From positions 1 through 64,000 of the forward strand of contig CAYVBY010000010.1 of NCBI GenBank assembly GCA_964449895.1: a DNA stretch of 64,000 nt. Direction: 5' to 3'. The notes beneath the pieces are model-generated. The model had not been told where the DNA came from. It saw only the letters and a list, made by a program, of their open reading frames with translations, and did not search any database. This stretch comes from Intestinibacter sp964449895. GTDB lineage: Bacteria; Bacillota; Clostridia; Peptostreptococcales; Peptostreptococcaceae. Positions 7,066 through 16,608 of this stretch are shown piece after piece. Every line of letters begins with the position of its first letter. Within the stretch, counting starts at the first letter, position 1. A program made the translations under genes and the position numbers.

Positions 7066-10000
7066 TTGAGTAAAGCTAGCAAAATAAATAAAAAAATAGT
7101 GAGTTTAATAAATGATGTAGTTTTTTTAGATATAGAAACTAGTGGTCTAGATTCTAAAAATAGCGAAATATTAGAAATTGGAGCAGTCAAAATAGACAAA
7201 AATTACAATGTATCTATATTTGATACAATTATAAAAAATAAATCTCAAATTCCACCTGAAATTTTTTCACTTTGCAAAAATCTTAATTTAGATGATTTTA
7301 AAAAAGCGCCTTCTTTGGAGGAGGTAAAAGGGGAATTTTTAGATTTTATAGAAGATAAAACTATAATTTGCCATAATAAAAATTTTGAAAAACTTTTTTT
7401 AAATACATATATTGGAAATATAAAAAATAAATTTATAGATTCTATGGAATTGGCAGTAATTTTAGAACCTTACCACAAAGAATTTAACTTAGATACTTTA
7501 AAAAAAGAGATAACTAAAGACAAATCAGATGAAAAGCATAGAGCTTTAGATGATGCAATTGACACTATAAATGTTGTAAATGCACTTATTTTAAGATTTA
7601 AAAATAGATTAGAAGATGAAGATAAGCTTACATTATATCCTTTAACTTTTGATATAGATTCTTACTTAAATAAATATTATTTGAAAAATTGGAATTGGTC
7701 AGAATATATAAATAATGCAAATTACGAATTAAAAGATGAGACTATTACAATTTACGAAGAAAAAAATAAAGCAAAAAAAGAAAATAAAAAAGAAGAGGAA
7801 ATATATGAAGTTCTTAATAAATATTCTTTTAGATATGAAGAATTACTTAGAGAAGAAGATATTTGGCCAAATAAAAAGGGATTTATTTATGAATTTAGAC
7901 AAGGACAATATGATTTGACTAAATTAATAAGAGAGACTTTCAATAATTTAAAGCACAATATATCTTGTATAGAAGCTCCAACAGGAATTGGAAAAAGCGT
8001 AGGATATTTACTTCCAGCAGTAATAGAAGCTAGATATTCAAAAAAGAGAATTATAATTTCAACAGCTACTAAGGAACTACAAGTTCAATTAATGGAAAAA
8101 GATCTTCCAAATATAATACAAACTCTAGGTCTTTCAGGAAAGGTAAGTTATGGATACATAAAAGGTAAAAATAATTATATCTGTAAAAATAAATTTGAAG
8201 AATATAAAAAAGAGTATAAATCTGAAAATCCAACTTATAAGGAAATATTATCTATAATAATAATAGAAAATTTAATAAAAGATGGAAAATACGGAGATAT
8301 TGAAGAGATAAATTACTGGGCTTTGAGACATTTTAAAGATTTACAAAATCATCTTCTTAAAGTTTCTTGTGATGCTGATTTATGTAAACCTAAAAAATGC
8401 AATCAAAAATGTATTTATAAAAATAGAATAGAAGAGCTAAAAGATGAAGATATTACAGTTATAAACCATTCATTGCTTGCAAAATGGCCTTATACAGAGG
8501 AAAAACCTTTAGAAAATATAATAGTAGATGAAGCACATAACTTAACTGAAAAGGGATATGATTTTTTCTCTAATGAAATTGATTATTTTAGCTTTGTGTA
8601 TTTTTTAAAGGAAATATATCCTAGTGAGTTTTCAAAAACATCTACATACTACAATAGAATAAAAGACAGACAAAGAAGAAAAATAAAACCAATAGATAAA
8701 TTTTATACAGAGATTCAATTAGATAGAGATATAAAAACAAAAATAAGTAGAAATATTGATTTTATATTTGAAAAAATTTATGAAATATTAGATTTTGGTA
8801 TAACTGAAAATTATACATCCTTATCAAATTACGATTTAAATTGGGAGATAAATTTGCAGCAAGACGAAAAACTAGGGATAATATATAAAAATAAGGAAAA
8901 TATAGAAGTAACTTATAGACCATATACTCAAATGATAAAATCATCTATGGAAAATATATTGATGAATATAATTCAAATAAAAACTATTTTTGATAGAAAT
9001 ATGGACAATGATTTACTTGATAAAGAAAGTGATTACTACAAATACGGTAAATCAAAATTAAAAAATTTAGAAGAGATATCTATGACATTAGAAAAGTTTT
9101 TAGAATATCAAGAAGATGACTTATTTGCAAGAATTGTAACTATATCAAAGGATTTTGACAGTTTTATTATAAAAATAGTTCCTCTAAATTTGGCTGATTT
9201 ATTTAGAGAAAATATATTATCGGGATTAAGTAGTGGAATATTTTTATCTGCAACTTTAAGTGTGGACAATAAAATGGAGTATTTCACAAATTCATTGGGA
9301 ATAAATGAAGTAAGTAACAACAAAAAAATAATAAATCCTATATACGATTATAAAAATAAATTAAAACTAGTCAGAGTAACTGATATGGGAGGATATAGAG
9401 GAGAAAATTTCACAAAAAACATAAGTGATAATATTTTAAATTTAGTAAATGCCACAAATTCAAATGTACTATCTCTTTTTAATAGTAGAAAAAGACAGGA
9501 AGAGACATATAATTTTTTAGTAGATAATCTACATAAAAATAATATAGAACTTTATATGAATAAAAGAGGAATTAAATATTTAAAAAATACAGAAAATAAA
9601 AGAGTAGTATTAGGAAGTAAAGGTTGCTTTGAAGGTGTAGATATTCCAGGAGATGGATTAGTTTGTGTAACATTAGATAAAATTCCAAATCTAAATCCAA
9701 GAGATCCTCTTTATTTTACAATAATGAAAAAATTTAAAAAGGAATATTTTCAAGTAAATTATCCTCAAATGGTAATTAAAGTAAAACAAGCTTTGGGAAG
9801 AATACTTAGAAGCAAATATGACTATGGTATATTTGTAATATTTGATATGGGAAATGGCTACTATACAAATAAAAAATTAGAACAAAATCTACATGGATGT
9901 ATGATTAACGAAGTAAAGAGTAAAGATATATACACTTACATAAAAAATAATATAAGACAAAGTAGAAAAAAAGTAATTGTAGATTTTATGATGGATATAC

Positions 10001-10173
10001 TCAAAAATATAGACAAAAATTCAAATCAAGATAATTTAGAAAAATATATAAATGAACAAATTAAGCAAAGACTTATAAATGCAAATGTTAAATACTACAA
10101 AAATCAAAACAATAAATTATTAGTAACATATTACGATATAAAATATATTGTAGATATCGACAAAATAATTTAA
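7066..10173 (+). CDS. DinG-like helicase with N-terminal DEDDh exonuclease
   Basis: About 1035 residues. The N-terminal 175 residues are a DnaQ-type 3'-5' exonuclease: D22-I-E24 (FLDIETSGLD), ICHNKNFEKLFL and HRALDDAIDT. A superfamily-2 helicase of the DinG/XPD group follows: Walker A K310 (EAPTGIGKS), DEAH box from D488 (VDEAHN), SATLSV, and motif VI QALGRILRS. Between motifs I and II are C435, C440, C445 and C449 (CDADLCKPKKCNQKC), as in the XPD/DinG iron-sulfur domain. I prefer the TTG at 7066 (SKASK) because AGAGG is only 4 bases from the in-frame ATG at 7060 but 10 from the TTG. Likely role: DNA repair or R-loop and replication-fork processing. Confidence 0.85.
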   Translation: MSKASKINKKIVSLINDVVFLDIETSGLDSKNSEILEIGAVKIDKNYNVSIFDTIIKNKSQIPPEIFSLCKNLNLDDFKKAPSLEEVKGEFLDFIEDKTIICHNKNFEKLFLNTYIGNIKNKFIDSMELAVILEPYHKEFNLDTLKKEITKDKSDEKHRALDDAIDTINVVNALILRFKNRLEDEDKLTLYPLTFDIDSYLNKYYLKNWNWSEYINNANYELKDETITIYEEKNKAKKENKKEEEIYEVLNKYSFRYEELLREEDIWPNKKGFIYEFRQGQYDLTKLIRETFNNLKHNISCIEAPTGIGKSVGYLLPAVIEARYSKKRIIISTATKELQVQLMEKDLPNIIQTLGLSGKVSYGYIKGKNNYICKNKFEEYKKEYKSENPTYKEILSIIIIENLIKDGKYGDIEEINYWALRHFKDLQNHLLKVSCDADLCKPKKCNQKCIYKNRIEELKDEDITVINHSLLAKWPYTEEKPLENIIVDEAHNLTEKGYDFFSNEIDYFSFVYFLKEIYPSEFSKTSTYYNRIKDRQRRKIKPIDKFYTEIQLDRDIKTKISRNIDFIFEKIYEILDFGITENYTSLSNYDLNWEINLQQDEKLGIIYKNKENIEVTYRPYTQMIKSSMENILMNIIQIKTIFDRNMDNDLLDKESDYYKYGKSKLKNLEEISMTLEKFLEYQEDDLFARIVTISKDFDSFIIKIVPLNLADLFRENILSGLSSGIFLSATLSVDNKMEYFTNSLGINEVSNNKKIINPIYDYKNKLKLVRVTDMGGYRGENFTKNISDNILNLVNATNSNVLSLFNSRKRQEETYNFLVDNLHKNNIELYMNKRGIKYLKNTENKRVVLGSKGCFEGVDIPGDGLVCVTLDKIPNLNPRDPLYFTIMKKFKKEYFQVNYPQMVIKVKQALGRILRSKYDYGIFVIFDMGNGYYTNKKLEQNLHGCMINEVKSKDIYTYIKNNIRQSRKKVIVDFMMDILKNIDKNSNQDNLEKYINEQIKQRLINANVKYYKNQNNKLLVTYYDIKYIVDIDKII

Positions 10174-10238
10174 AATAAATATAGGTTTAAATAAAAATTT
10201 TTTACAATATATTAAAAATAAAAATTAAGGAGATAAAG

Positions 10239-11186
10239 ATGGATTATATAGTAATATTATTAGGATTTATATTTTTAATCAAAGGTGCAGATGGATTTGT
10301 TTCAGGAGCCTCTTCAATAGCCAAAAAATTTAGTATACCACCTTTAATAATAGGTCTTACGATAGTTGCATTTGGTACAAGTGCTCCAGAGGCTGCAGTA
10401 AGTATTACAGCTGCTATAAATGGGCAAAATGATATGGCAATTGCTAATGTCGTAGGTTCAAACATATTTAACTTTTTAATAGTAATAGGTATCACAGCTA
10501 TGATAAAACCTATTAAAGTTCAAAAAACTACTATTATAAAAGAATTTCCATTTGTAATATTAGCATCTTTTGTATTTGCTGTAATAGCACATGATACGAG
10601 ATTTCAAAATGCAACAGAAAATATGTTATCTAGAGCAGATGGATATGTTTTACTTTCGTTATTTGCAATATTTATGTATTACTTAGTTGAAATGGCACTT
10701 ACATCAAAAGATAAAGTAGAAGATGAAGAAGTAAAAGAAATAGCTTTATCTAAAAGTATAATATACAGTATTTTAGGAATAGCAGCTATTATATTAGGTG
10801 GACAGTTAGTTGTAAATTCAGCAAGCAATATAGCATTATCTTGGGGTATGAGTGAAAACTTAGTAGGGCTTACTATAGTTTCTATAGGAACATCTCTGCC
10901 AGAGCTTGTTACAAGTATAGTTGCAGCTAGAAAAGGTGAAAGTGATATAGCAATAGGTAATGCAGTAGGATCTAATATATTCAACTTATTGTTTGTACTT
11001 GGAGTATCAGCTTCTATACATAATATAGCAGTTCAACCATTAGTATTTTATGATATGTTAGTTATGATAGTTACAACTATTTTAACTTATATACTTTCAA
11101 TAACTAAAAGTAGAATTAACAGAGGAGAAGGTGCTATTTTATCACTACTTTATGTTTTTTACTTAGCTTATATAATAATTAGATAA
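10239..11186 (+). CDS. Calcium/sodium:proton antiporter, CaCA family (YrbG-like)
   Basis: A 315-residue membrane exchanger with about ten hydrophobic segments in two homologous halves. Each half carries the alpha-repeat signatures of the family: GTSAPEAAVSI with NVVGSNIFNF in the first, GTSLPELVTSI with NAVGSNIFNL in the second. The conserved acidic residues of the two alpha repeats are present, so it should be active. It probably exports Ca2+ in exchange for Na+ or H+. AAGGAG precedes the ATG, and a strong terminator follows, so it is monocistronic. Confidence 0.9.
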   Translation: MDYIVILLGFIFLIKGADGFVSGASSIAKKFSIPPLIIGLTIVAFGTSAPEAAVSITAAINGQNDMAIANVVGSNIFNFLIVIGITAMIKPIKVQKTTIIKEFPFVILASFVFAVIAHDTRFQNATENMLSRADGYVLLSLFAIFMYYLVEMALTSKDKVEDEEVKEIALSKSIIYSILGIAAIILGGQLVVNSASNIALSWGMSENLVGLTIVSIGTSLPELVTSIVAARKGESDIAIGNAVGSNIFNLLFVLGVSASIHNIAVQPLVFYDMLVMIVTTILTYILSITKSRINRGEGAILSLLYVFYLAYIIIR

Positions 11187-11191
11187 TCATT

Positions 11192-11227
11192 AGACCTAAA
11201 GCAAAATTTGCTTTAGGTCTTTTTCTT
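11192..11227 (+). terminator. Intrinsic terminator after the CaCA exchanger
   Basis: AGACCTAAAGCAAA and TTTGCTTTAGGTCT form a near-perfect stem followed by TTTTCTTT. Confidence 0.9.
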
Positions 11228-11300
11228 TAAACAGTATAAAACAAAATAAAAATATGATATATTATATAAGTTAGAAATTATTAAATAAAGGAGTTTTTTT

Positions 11301-12218
11301 ATGGATATACAAGTAGTGTTAAATCAAATGATAATATTATTTTTAGTTATGATAATTGGATATATAGCAAATAAAACAAAAATGCTAGATAAAGATTTAA
11401 ATCAAAAATTATCTACATTTGTGTTGAATATAACTTCTCCAGCGCTTATTTTATCTTCTGTTGCTAACCCTATACAAGGAGATTTTAAATTAGTAATTCA
11501 AATGGCTTTAGTTTCAGTTGCAGTTTATTTGATACTTCCTTTTATTGGAATAATATTTGTAAAGCTTTTGAGAATACCTAGACAAGATAGAAATTTATAT
11601 CAGTTTATGACTATATTTTCTAATGTAGGTTTTATGGGATATCCTGTTGTTCAAGCTATATTTGGAACTCAAGCTTTATTTTTTGCAGCTATATGCAATT
11701 TAGTTTTCAATGTTGTATGTTTTAGCTATGGAGTATTTTTAATATCAGGAGAAGAAAATATGTCTTTTGATATTAAGAAAATTATAAATCCAGGGATTAT
11801 TTTTTCTATATTAGCAGTTATAATATATATTACTAAATGGCAAATGCCATCTATATTAGCTGAAACTTCAACTCTTGTAGGTTCTATAACAACACCGCTT
11901 GCAATGATGATAATAGGTTCTTCATTAGCGGAAATACCTTTAAAAGAAATTGTAAATGATGCTAGAATATATGTTTTTACAATAATAAAACAAATTTTTA
12001 TGCCAATAGTATTTTGGTTAATACTTAGAAATTTTATAACAAATGATTTAGTGTTAGGGGTTTCAGTTGTATTACAAGCAATGCCTATTGCATCTATAAC
12101 ACTTATGTTTTCAAATCAATATGGAGGAAATACATCTTTAGCATCAAAATCTATATTTATAACTACATTGGCAAGTGTATTTACTATACCTACTTTAGTA
12201 TATATATTATTTGTTTAG
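11301..12218 (+). CDS. AEC family transporter (auxin efflux carrier / malate permease type)
   Basis: A 305-residue integral membrane protein with about ten hydrophobic segments. The N-terminal half carries family features (IIGYIANKTKMLD, then FVLNITSPALILSS) and the C-terminal half has the matching MIIGSSLAEIPLKEI and LQAMPIASI. Bacterial AEC proteins carry organic acids such as malate or malonate, but the substrate cannot be read here. AAGGAG precedes the ATG. The rnhA-like gene follows after 27 bases on the same strand, so the two may be co-transcribed although their functions are unrelated. Confidence 0.88.
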   Translation: MDIQVVLNQMIILFLVMIIGYIANKTKMLDKDLNQKLSTFVLNITSPALILSSVANPIQGDFKLVIQMALVSVAVYLILPFIGIIFVKLLRIPRQDRNLYQFMTIFSNVGFMGYPVVQAIFGTQALFFAAICNLVFNVVCFSYGVFLISGEENMSFDIKKIINPGIIFSILAVIIYITKWQMPSILAETSTLVGSITTPLAMMIIGSSLAEIPLKEIVNDARIYVFTIIKQIFMPIVFWLILRNFITNDLVLGVSVVLQAMPIASITLMFSNQYGGNTSLASKSIFITTLASVFTIPTLVYILFV

Positions 12219-12245
12219 AAATTTAGATAATTTAAGGAGTAAAAA

Positions 12246-13196
12246 ATGGCAAAGAAAAAAGTTTATGCTATAAAAGAAGGATTTGATTTTTCAAAAAATG
12301 AAAGAGTACAAAATAAATTAGTTGATTCTTGGAGTGAATGTCAAAAGTATATAAAGGGCGTAAAGGGAGCAATATATAAAAGTTTTGAAGATATAAAAGA
12401 AGCAGAGTCTTTTTTAGAAAAAGGAAGTGAACTTCTTAGAAAAGGAAAAGATTCTTATGATAAAAGTTGTCTTCATATATATGTAGATGGAAGCTATAAT
12501 CAGACAAGTCGTAAATATTCCTATGGAGTGGTAGCTGTAATGAATGATGTTGTTGAATATATTCATGGAGGAAGTGGACAAAATGATTTAAACAATAATA
12601 TTAGACAAATAGCAGGAGAATTAAAAGCTGCCATTAAAGGGGTTGAATACGCCTTAGAAAAGGGCCACAAAAAAGTTGTAATTTTTCATGATTATGAAGG
12701 TATATGCCATCATGCTACTGGATTTTGGGCAAGAAAAGATAAATCTTCTATAGATTATTATGAAAAGATGAATTCATTTATGAAAAATGGAATAAAAATA
12801 GAATTTGTACAAGTTAAAAGTCATGAAGAAGATTTATTTAATGAAATGGCAGATACAATATGTAAAAAAGAATTGAACATAGATAACGATAGAGTAATAG
12901 AAAAATATTTGGAAAATAATAAAATAAAAGTAAAAGATATAAATATAAAAACTCAAATAGAAAATTTAATTACAAAAGGTTATGACAACATAGTATTAAA
13001 TGAAAATTTAATTGAAGATAAAAATACGATAAATGATAAAAATATCGAAAATATAAATACAGATTTTAAAGACTTTGACAAAACTCAAAAGATAGAGCTT
13101 ATAAATAAAATCAATGATATTCTTGAAATTTTAGAAAATGATAGACTTGAAGAAGTTTTAAAATATGTAAAAAGAAAAAAATATCAAAAAAAATAA
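12246..13196 (+). CDS. rnhA: Ribonuclease H1 with N-terminal viroplasmin (hybrid-binding) domain
   Basis: A 316-residue protein that cleaves RNA in RNA-DNA hybrids. Residues 1-58 are the caulimovirus viroplasmin-like domain (KKVYAIKEG ... GVKGAIYKSFEDIKEAESFL), which binds hybrids in RNase H1. The RNase H fold spans about 75-220, with acidic residues in IYVDGSYN, GELKAAIKGVEYAL and HDYEGI, and the final Asp in ADTICKKEL. The last 90 residues are a charged, Asn/Asp-rich tail not usual for the family; no domain is recognised in it. AAGGAG precedes the ATG and a terminator follows. Confidence 0.9.
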   Translation: MAKKKVYAIKEGFDFSKNERVQNKLVDSWSECQKYIKGVKGAIYKSFEDIKEAESFLEKGSELLRKGKDSYDKSCLHIYVDGSYNQTSRKYSYGVVAVMNDVVEYIHGGSGQNDLNNNIRQIAGELKAAIKGVEYALEKGHKKVVIFHDYEGICHHATGFWARKDKSSIDYYEKMNSFMKNGIKIEFVQVKSHEEDLFNEMADTICKKELNIDNDRVIEKYLENNKIKVKDINIKTQIENLITKGYDNIVLNENLIEDKNTINDKNIENINTDFKDFDKTQKIELINKINDILEILENDRLEEVLKYVKRKKYQKK

Positions 13197-13223
13197 GGTA
13201 TTAAATAATACCTTATTTTTTTT
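13191..13223 (+). terminator. Intrinsic terminator between convergent rnhA and cotE
   Basis: AATAAGGTATT and AATACCTTATT pair, followed by eight T. The A-rich 5' side means it could also serve the opposing minus-strand gene. Confidence 0.85.
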
Positions 13224-13238
13224 GGGAAAAAATCTATT

Positions 13239-15008
13239 TCACATAGGAAGACTAGGAATCTCACCATAAATTCCTATTAATTCTTCTTGAAAATTATAAG
13301 GATCGTTTATTGATAAATACATAGCCCTAAGTAGTATATTTGCCTGGTCGTAAGTTGATGTCCATGAGAATATGCCTCCTAGACAATTTTGAAGGACATA
13401 TTGAGATTTTAAGAAAATAGATAAATCATTGTCAAAAGACATAGCATATACTCCATCTTTTATTAAATAAGGAGCTAAAGCGTCATTATCAAACTGGTAA
13501 ATATATCCGTTTTTATTTATATAATTTCTTCTAAGCTCATCATAGGATTTAGTATTTGTAGCACCGAGTCTTCCATAAAAAGGAACGCCAAGATTTATTT
13601 TGCTAGATGGCATGCCTGCATTTATGAGATTATTTACCATGGAGTCTACACTATATCCAGAAAGAGCTAAATCAGAATTATATAAATTTGATTGATGTCT
13701 TCTTCCCATATCTCCCGTTTCTCCTGCAGTAAAATCATAGCTCATTAAATTAAAGTAATTTATTATTGGAGCAATTTTATCTATTTCTACACTTCTATTT
13801 ATATAAGCGTTATCGCCAGTTCCAGCTACACTAATCCATTTATCAGGGCCTAAAACATCTCTAAGTGCAGTAAGTAAAAGTGTGAAATTTTCTCTATCTT
13901 CAGGTCTTGATTTAATCCCACTTGCAGAATTTCCAGGATATTCCCAATCTAAATCTATACCATCTAAATCATAATCATTTATAAATTCTTGAACATTTCT
14001 GGCAAAGTTATATCTAGATTGAGGAGTTAAAGAAGCATCTGAAAAACCGTCAGCTCCCCATCCACCAATAGCAGCTATTACTTTTAGTGAAGGTTTAATT
14101 TCTCTAAGAGATATCATCTCGTTTAAATATCTTGGAGAAGGTATAGAGAGATCTCCATCTGGATTTATTTCAACAAATGCATATATAATAGCATCTAAAT
14201 AAGTAGGATCTAAATTTTGAGGATTTCCTAAAACATATTCAAACACTATAGGACTTACATTTGGGCAATTAGCGCTTATATATTCATATGGTTGTCTTTT
14301 TTTGGATTTAGAATTTGAAGAAGAAATATTATTTTTAATATCAATATATTTATTAATTTTTTGTCGATTTTCTTCATCTAAAAAACAAAGATACCAATCC
14401 ATACAGGAATATTTTTTATTTACATTTTCAACTCGTTTTTTTAAGTCTTTATAAGTTTTAGGAGCAGGAGCTATAACTAAGTTTTGAGGATACCAATTTG
14501 CAGGGGTTACTACATTATCTTTATCAGATTTTTGAAGGGCATCAATAATTCTTATTATTTCAAATATATTTCTTCCTGTAGTCATTGGATAGTATAAAAT
14601 AGTTCTAAGTATTTGTTTATCGTCTATGATAAAAACTGCTCTAACTGTAGATGTTGAACTCATTTCCTTTGAAATCATACCATATAGTTTTGATATAGTC
14701 ATACTAGAATCATCTATAATAGGAAAAGGAATTTCAACACCTGTAAGCTTAAATATATTATACACCCAAGCTAAATGGGAAGAGTTACTATCTATACTAA
14801 GACCAATTAATTGTGTATTTCTTTTTTTAAATTCATTGTAATATTTAGCAAAACATATAAATTCAGTAGTGCAAACTGGAGTAAAATCTCCTGGATGAGA
14901 AAATAAAACGACCCATTTTCCAGTATAATCTGATAATTTTATAGGGCCAAATGTTGTGTTTACTGTAAAATCAGGCGCTTTTGCTCCTAAATTAGGTAAA
15001 CATGGCAT
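13239..15008 (-). CDS. cotE: CotE-like spore coat protein: peroxiredoxin-chitinase fusion
   Basis: A 589-residue two-enzyme fusion. Residues 1-220 are a Prx6-type 1-Cys peroxiredoxin, with the peroxidatic C46 in HPGDFTPVCTTEF. After a Ser/Lys linker (about 228-242), residues about 245-575 form a GH18 chitinase with the complete catalytic DGIDLDWE motif (D349, D352, D354, E356) and a typical SYDFTAGETGDMG barrel strand. This architecture is known for C. difficile CotE, a spore coat protein. The present one looks shorter than the C. difficile protein as I recall it, so linker or coat-anchoring sequence may differ. No signal peptide, which fits a mother-cell coat protein. AGAGGTGAT precedes the ATG. 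Both active sites look intact. Confidence 0.9.
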   Translation of the reverse strand: MPCLPNLGAKAPDFTVNTTFGPIKLSDYTGKWVVLFSHPGDFTPVCTTEFICFAKYYNEFKKRNTQLIGLSIDSNSSHLAWVYNIFKLTGVEIPFPIIDDSSMTISKLYGMISKEMSSTSTVRAVFIIDDKQILRTILYYPMTTGRNIFEIIRIIDALQKSDKDNVVTPANWYPQNLVIAPAPKTYKDLKKRVENVNKKYSCMDWYLCFLDEENRQKINKYIDIKNNISSSNSKSKKRQPYEYISANCPNVSPIVFEYVLGNPQNLDPTYLDAIIYAFVEINPDGDLSIPSPRYLNEMISLREIKPSLKVIAAIGGWGADGFSDASLTPQSRYNFARNVQEFINDYDLDGIDLDWEYPGNSASGIKSRPEDRENFTLLLTALRDVLGPDKWISVAGTGDNAYINRSVEIDKIAPIINYFNLMSYDFTAGETGDMGRRHQSNLYNSDLALSGYSVDSMVNNLINAGMPSSKINLGVPFYGRLGATNTKSYDELRRNYINKNGYIYQFDNDALAPYLIKDGVYAMSFDNDLSIFLKSQYVLQNCLGGIFSWTSTYDQANILLRAMYLSINDPYNFQEELIGIYGEIPSLPM

Positions 15009-15236
15009 AATATCACCTCTTTTAAGTTTAATCTTTATATTTAATAATATTAAAAATACAAAATATTGTTACAATATAAAATAAAATCTAAAATTGATAA
15101 ATTACTTCAAAAAATAAAGATTAATGATGAAAAAGAATAATTTTTTTGAAATTATTTTATAAAAAATTGAAAAAATTATAATTTTTTGCTACTATATATA
15201 CATAGAAAAAATATACAGTTGGGGGAGTGGGTAATT

Positions 15237-15536
15237 ATGAAAAGTATTTTCAAAAAAATTTTTGCGATTAGTGTAGTATCTTTTATTGTATGCTTTTTTT
15301 CCGCACTTGTCCTTATGATTGGCAACAAAATAATGGGTGTAAACATAGGTGCTAGTTATTATTTCTTATTGGCAAGTGTTTGTTTTCTTATGTTATTATC
15401 TGGAATCATACTTACAAATACAAAATATGTTTTTAAAAAGAAAAAGAAACCTGCTAAGAAGGTTAAACAAAAAGCAAATCAAAACACTAGCTCTAATTCA
15501 AAACATGTACAGAGAAAAAAGAGAAAAATATCTTAA
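15237..15536 (+). CDS. Small membrane protein, two segments and basic tail (unknown)
   Basis: A 99-residue protein starting at ATG 15237 behind GGGGGAG; an in-frame TTG 51 bases earlier has no ribosome site. Two hydrophobic segments (about 6-28 and 40-60) form a hairpin, followed by a strongly basic tail (KKKKKPAKKVKQKAN, ending KKRKIS) likely on the cytoplasmic side. A terminator follows directly. No family recognised. Confidence 0.6.
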   Translation: MKSIFKKIFAISVVSFIVCFFSALVLMIGNKIMGVNIGASYYFLLASVCFLMLLSGIILTNTKYVFKKKKKPAKKVKQKANQNTSSNSKHVQRKKRKIS

Positions 15537-15606
15537 TTTATTAAGTAAAAATAAATCTGAAGAAGTAATGTATATTAAATATAAGATAACTTTAAACTGA
15601 AAGTTT

Positions 15607-15647
15607 AAAATACCACCAAATTAATTTTAATTTGATGGTATTTTTTT
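15607..15647 (+). terminator. Intrinsic terminator after the small membrane protein
   Basis: AAATACCACCAAATTA and AATTTGATGGTATTT form a long stem followed by seven T. Confidence 0.88.
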
Positions 15648-15702
15648 ATTATTTAAGAATTAAATAATAATATATTATTATTTTGATTATTTGGGAGGAA
15701 TT

Positions 15703-16464
15703 ATGGATATTAATATATTTGATATGGATATTGTTGGGTATAAAAATCTAAAAAAATCAATTGCTTCTCAGGATTATTTACTTTACAAAAATGAAAAAAA
15801 TTATGTTATTTTATCTGTAGCTGATGGACATAGTTTGGATAGATTTAAATATAGTGAAATAGGATCTAAAATAGCTTGTGAAGTTGTCATTGATGTATTA
15901 TGCAAATATTTAGATATGGAAAATTTTGATTTACTTATAGAAAATTTTAAACTAAAAAAGATTCAACTTGAGATAAAAAATGAGTGGAAAAGTAGGGTTT
16001 ATGATGATTTTTATAAAAAAAATTATAAGGCCTATAAATTGGATTATATAAATTATGGTACAACTTTAACATTTGTGGTTTTATTTGAGAAATATATAAT
16101 ATTTTTTAATTTGGGTGATGGATATATATTTGTTAAAAAAGATGGAGAATATGTAAATAGTTTTAAAAACAACAACTATAAAGTAGTAAATTCTTTGGCA
16201 CAGAAAAATTGTGAAATGTATATGCAATATAAAATCGAAGAAGTAAATTTTAAAAATCTAAAACTTATTATATCTACTGATGGATTTATAAATAGCTTTG
16301 AAAATTATTTTGATTTAAAATTAGAATTTGAAAAAATATTTAGTATTATTCAAAAAGATGTATTTTCTAATTTGAATTTTAAAAAAGAATATAAAAAATA
16401 TTTATTTGATCTTAGTAAAAATGGATTTAAAGATGACATGAGTATTATATTTTTATATAATTAA
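15703..16464 (+). CDS. Divergent PP2C-type protein phosphatase
   Basis: A 253-residue protein whose start is ATG 15703, 7 bases after GGGAGGAA. PP2C motifs appear in order: VADGHSLDR (canonical DGHGG altered after the His), TTLTFVV, FFNLGDGYIF (the G-D turn), ISTDGFINSF and KDDMSIIFL near the end. The metal-binding Asp residues of motifs 2, 8 and 11 all appear present, so activity is plausible. No partner kinase is next to it. It lies before two envelope proteins; a link to envelope signalling is only suggested by position. Confidence 0.65.
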   Translation: MDINIFDMDIVGYKNLKKSIASQDYLLYKNEKNYVILSVADGHSLDRFKYSEIGSKIACEVVIDVLCKYLDMENFDLLIENFKLKKIQLEIKNEWKSRVYDDFYKKNYKAYKLDYINYGTTLTFVVLFEKYIIFFNLGDGYIFVKKDGEYVNSFKNNNYKVVNSLAQKNCEMYMQYKIEEVNFKNLKLIISTDGFINSFENYFDLKLEFEKIFSIIQKDVFSNLNFKKEYKKYLFDLSKNGFKDDMSIIFLYN

Positions 16465-16608
16465 AAAGTTATATAAAAATACAAAAAATGTTATAATCTA
16501 TTAATATAATAAGAGTAACTTTATATAATAGTTTTAGTACTAATATATAATAATATGGTATAATAATTTAGTAGTTATAAACTAAAATTTTACAGGAAGG
16601 TAGTACAA

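Noticed and set aside
13239..13260. TTCCTATGTG at the end of cotE (minus strand) as another copy of the repeated element
   Set aside because: It encodes the last residues (LPM, stop) and lacks the TTATAAAAA right half, so the match is probably chance.
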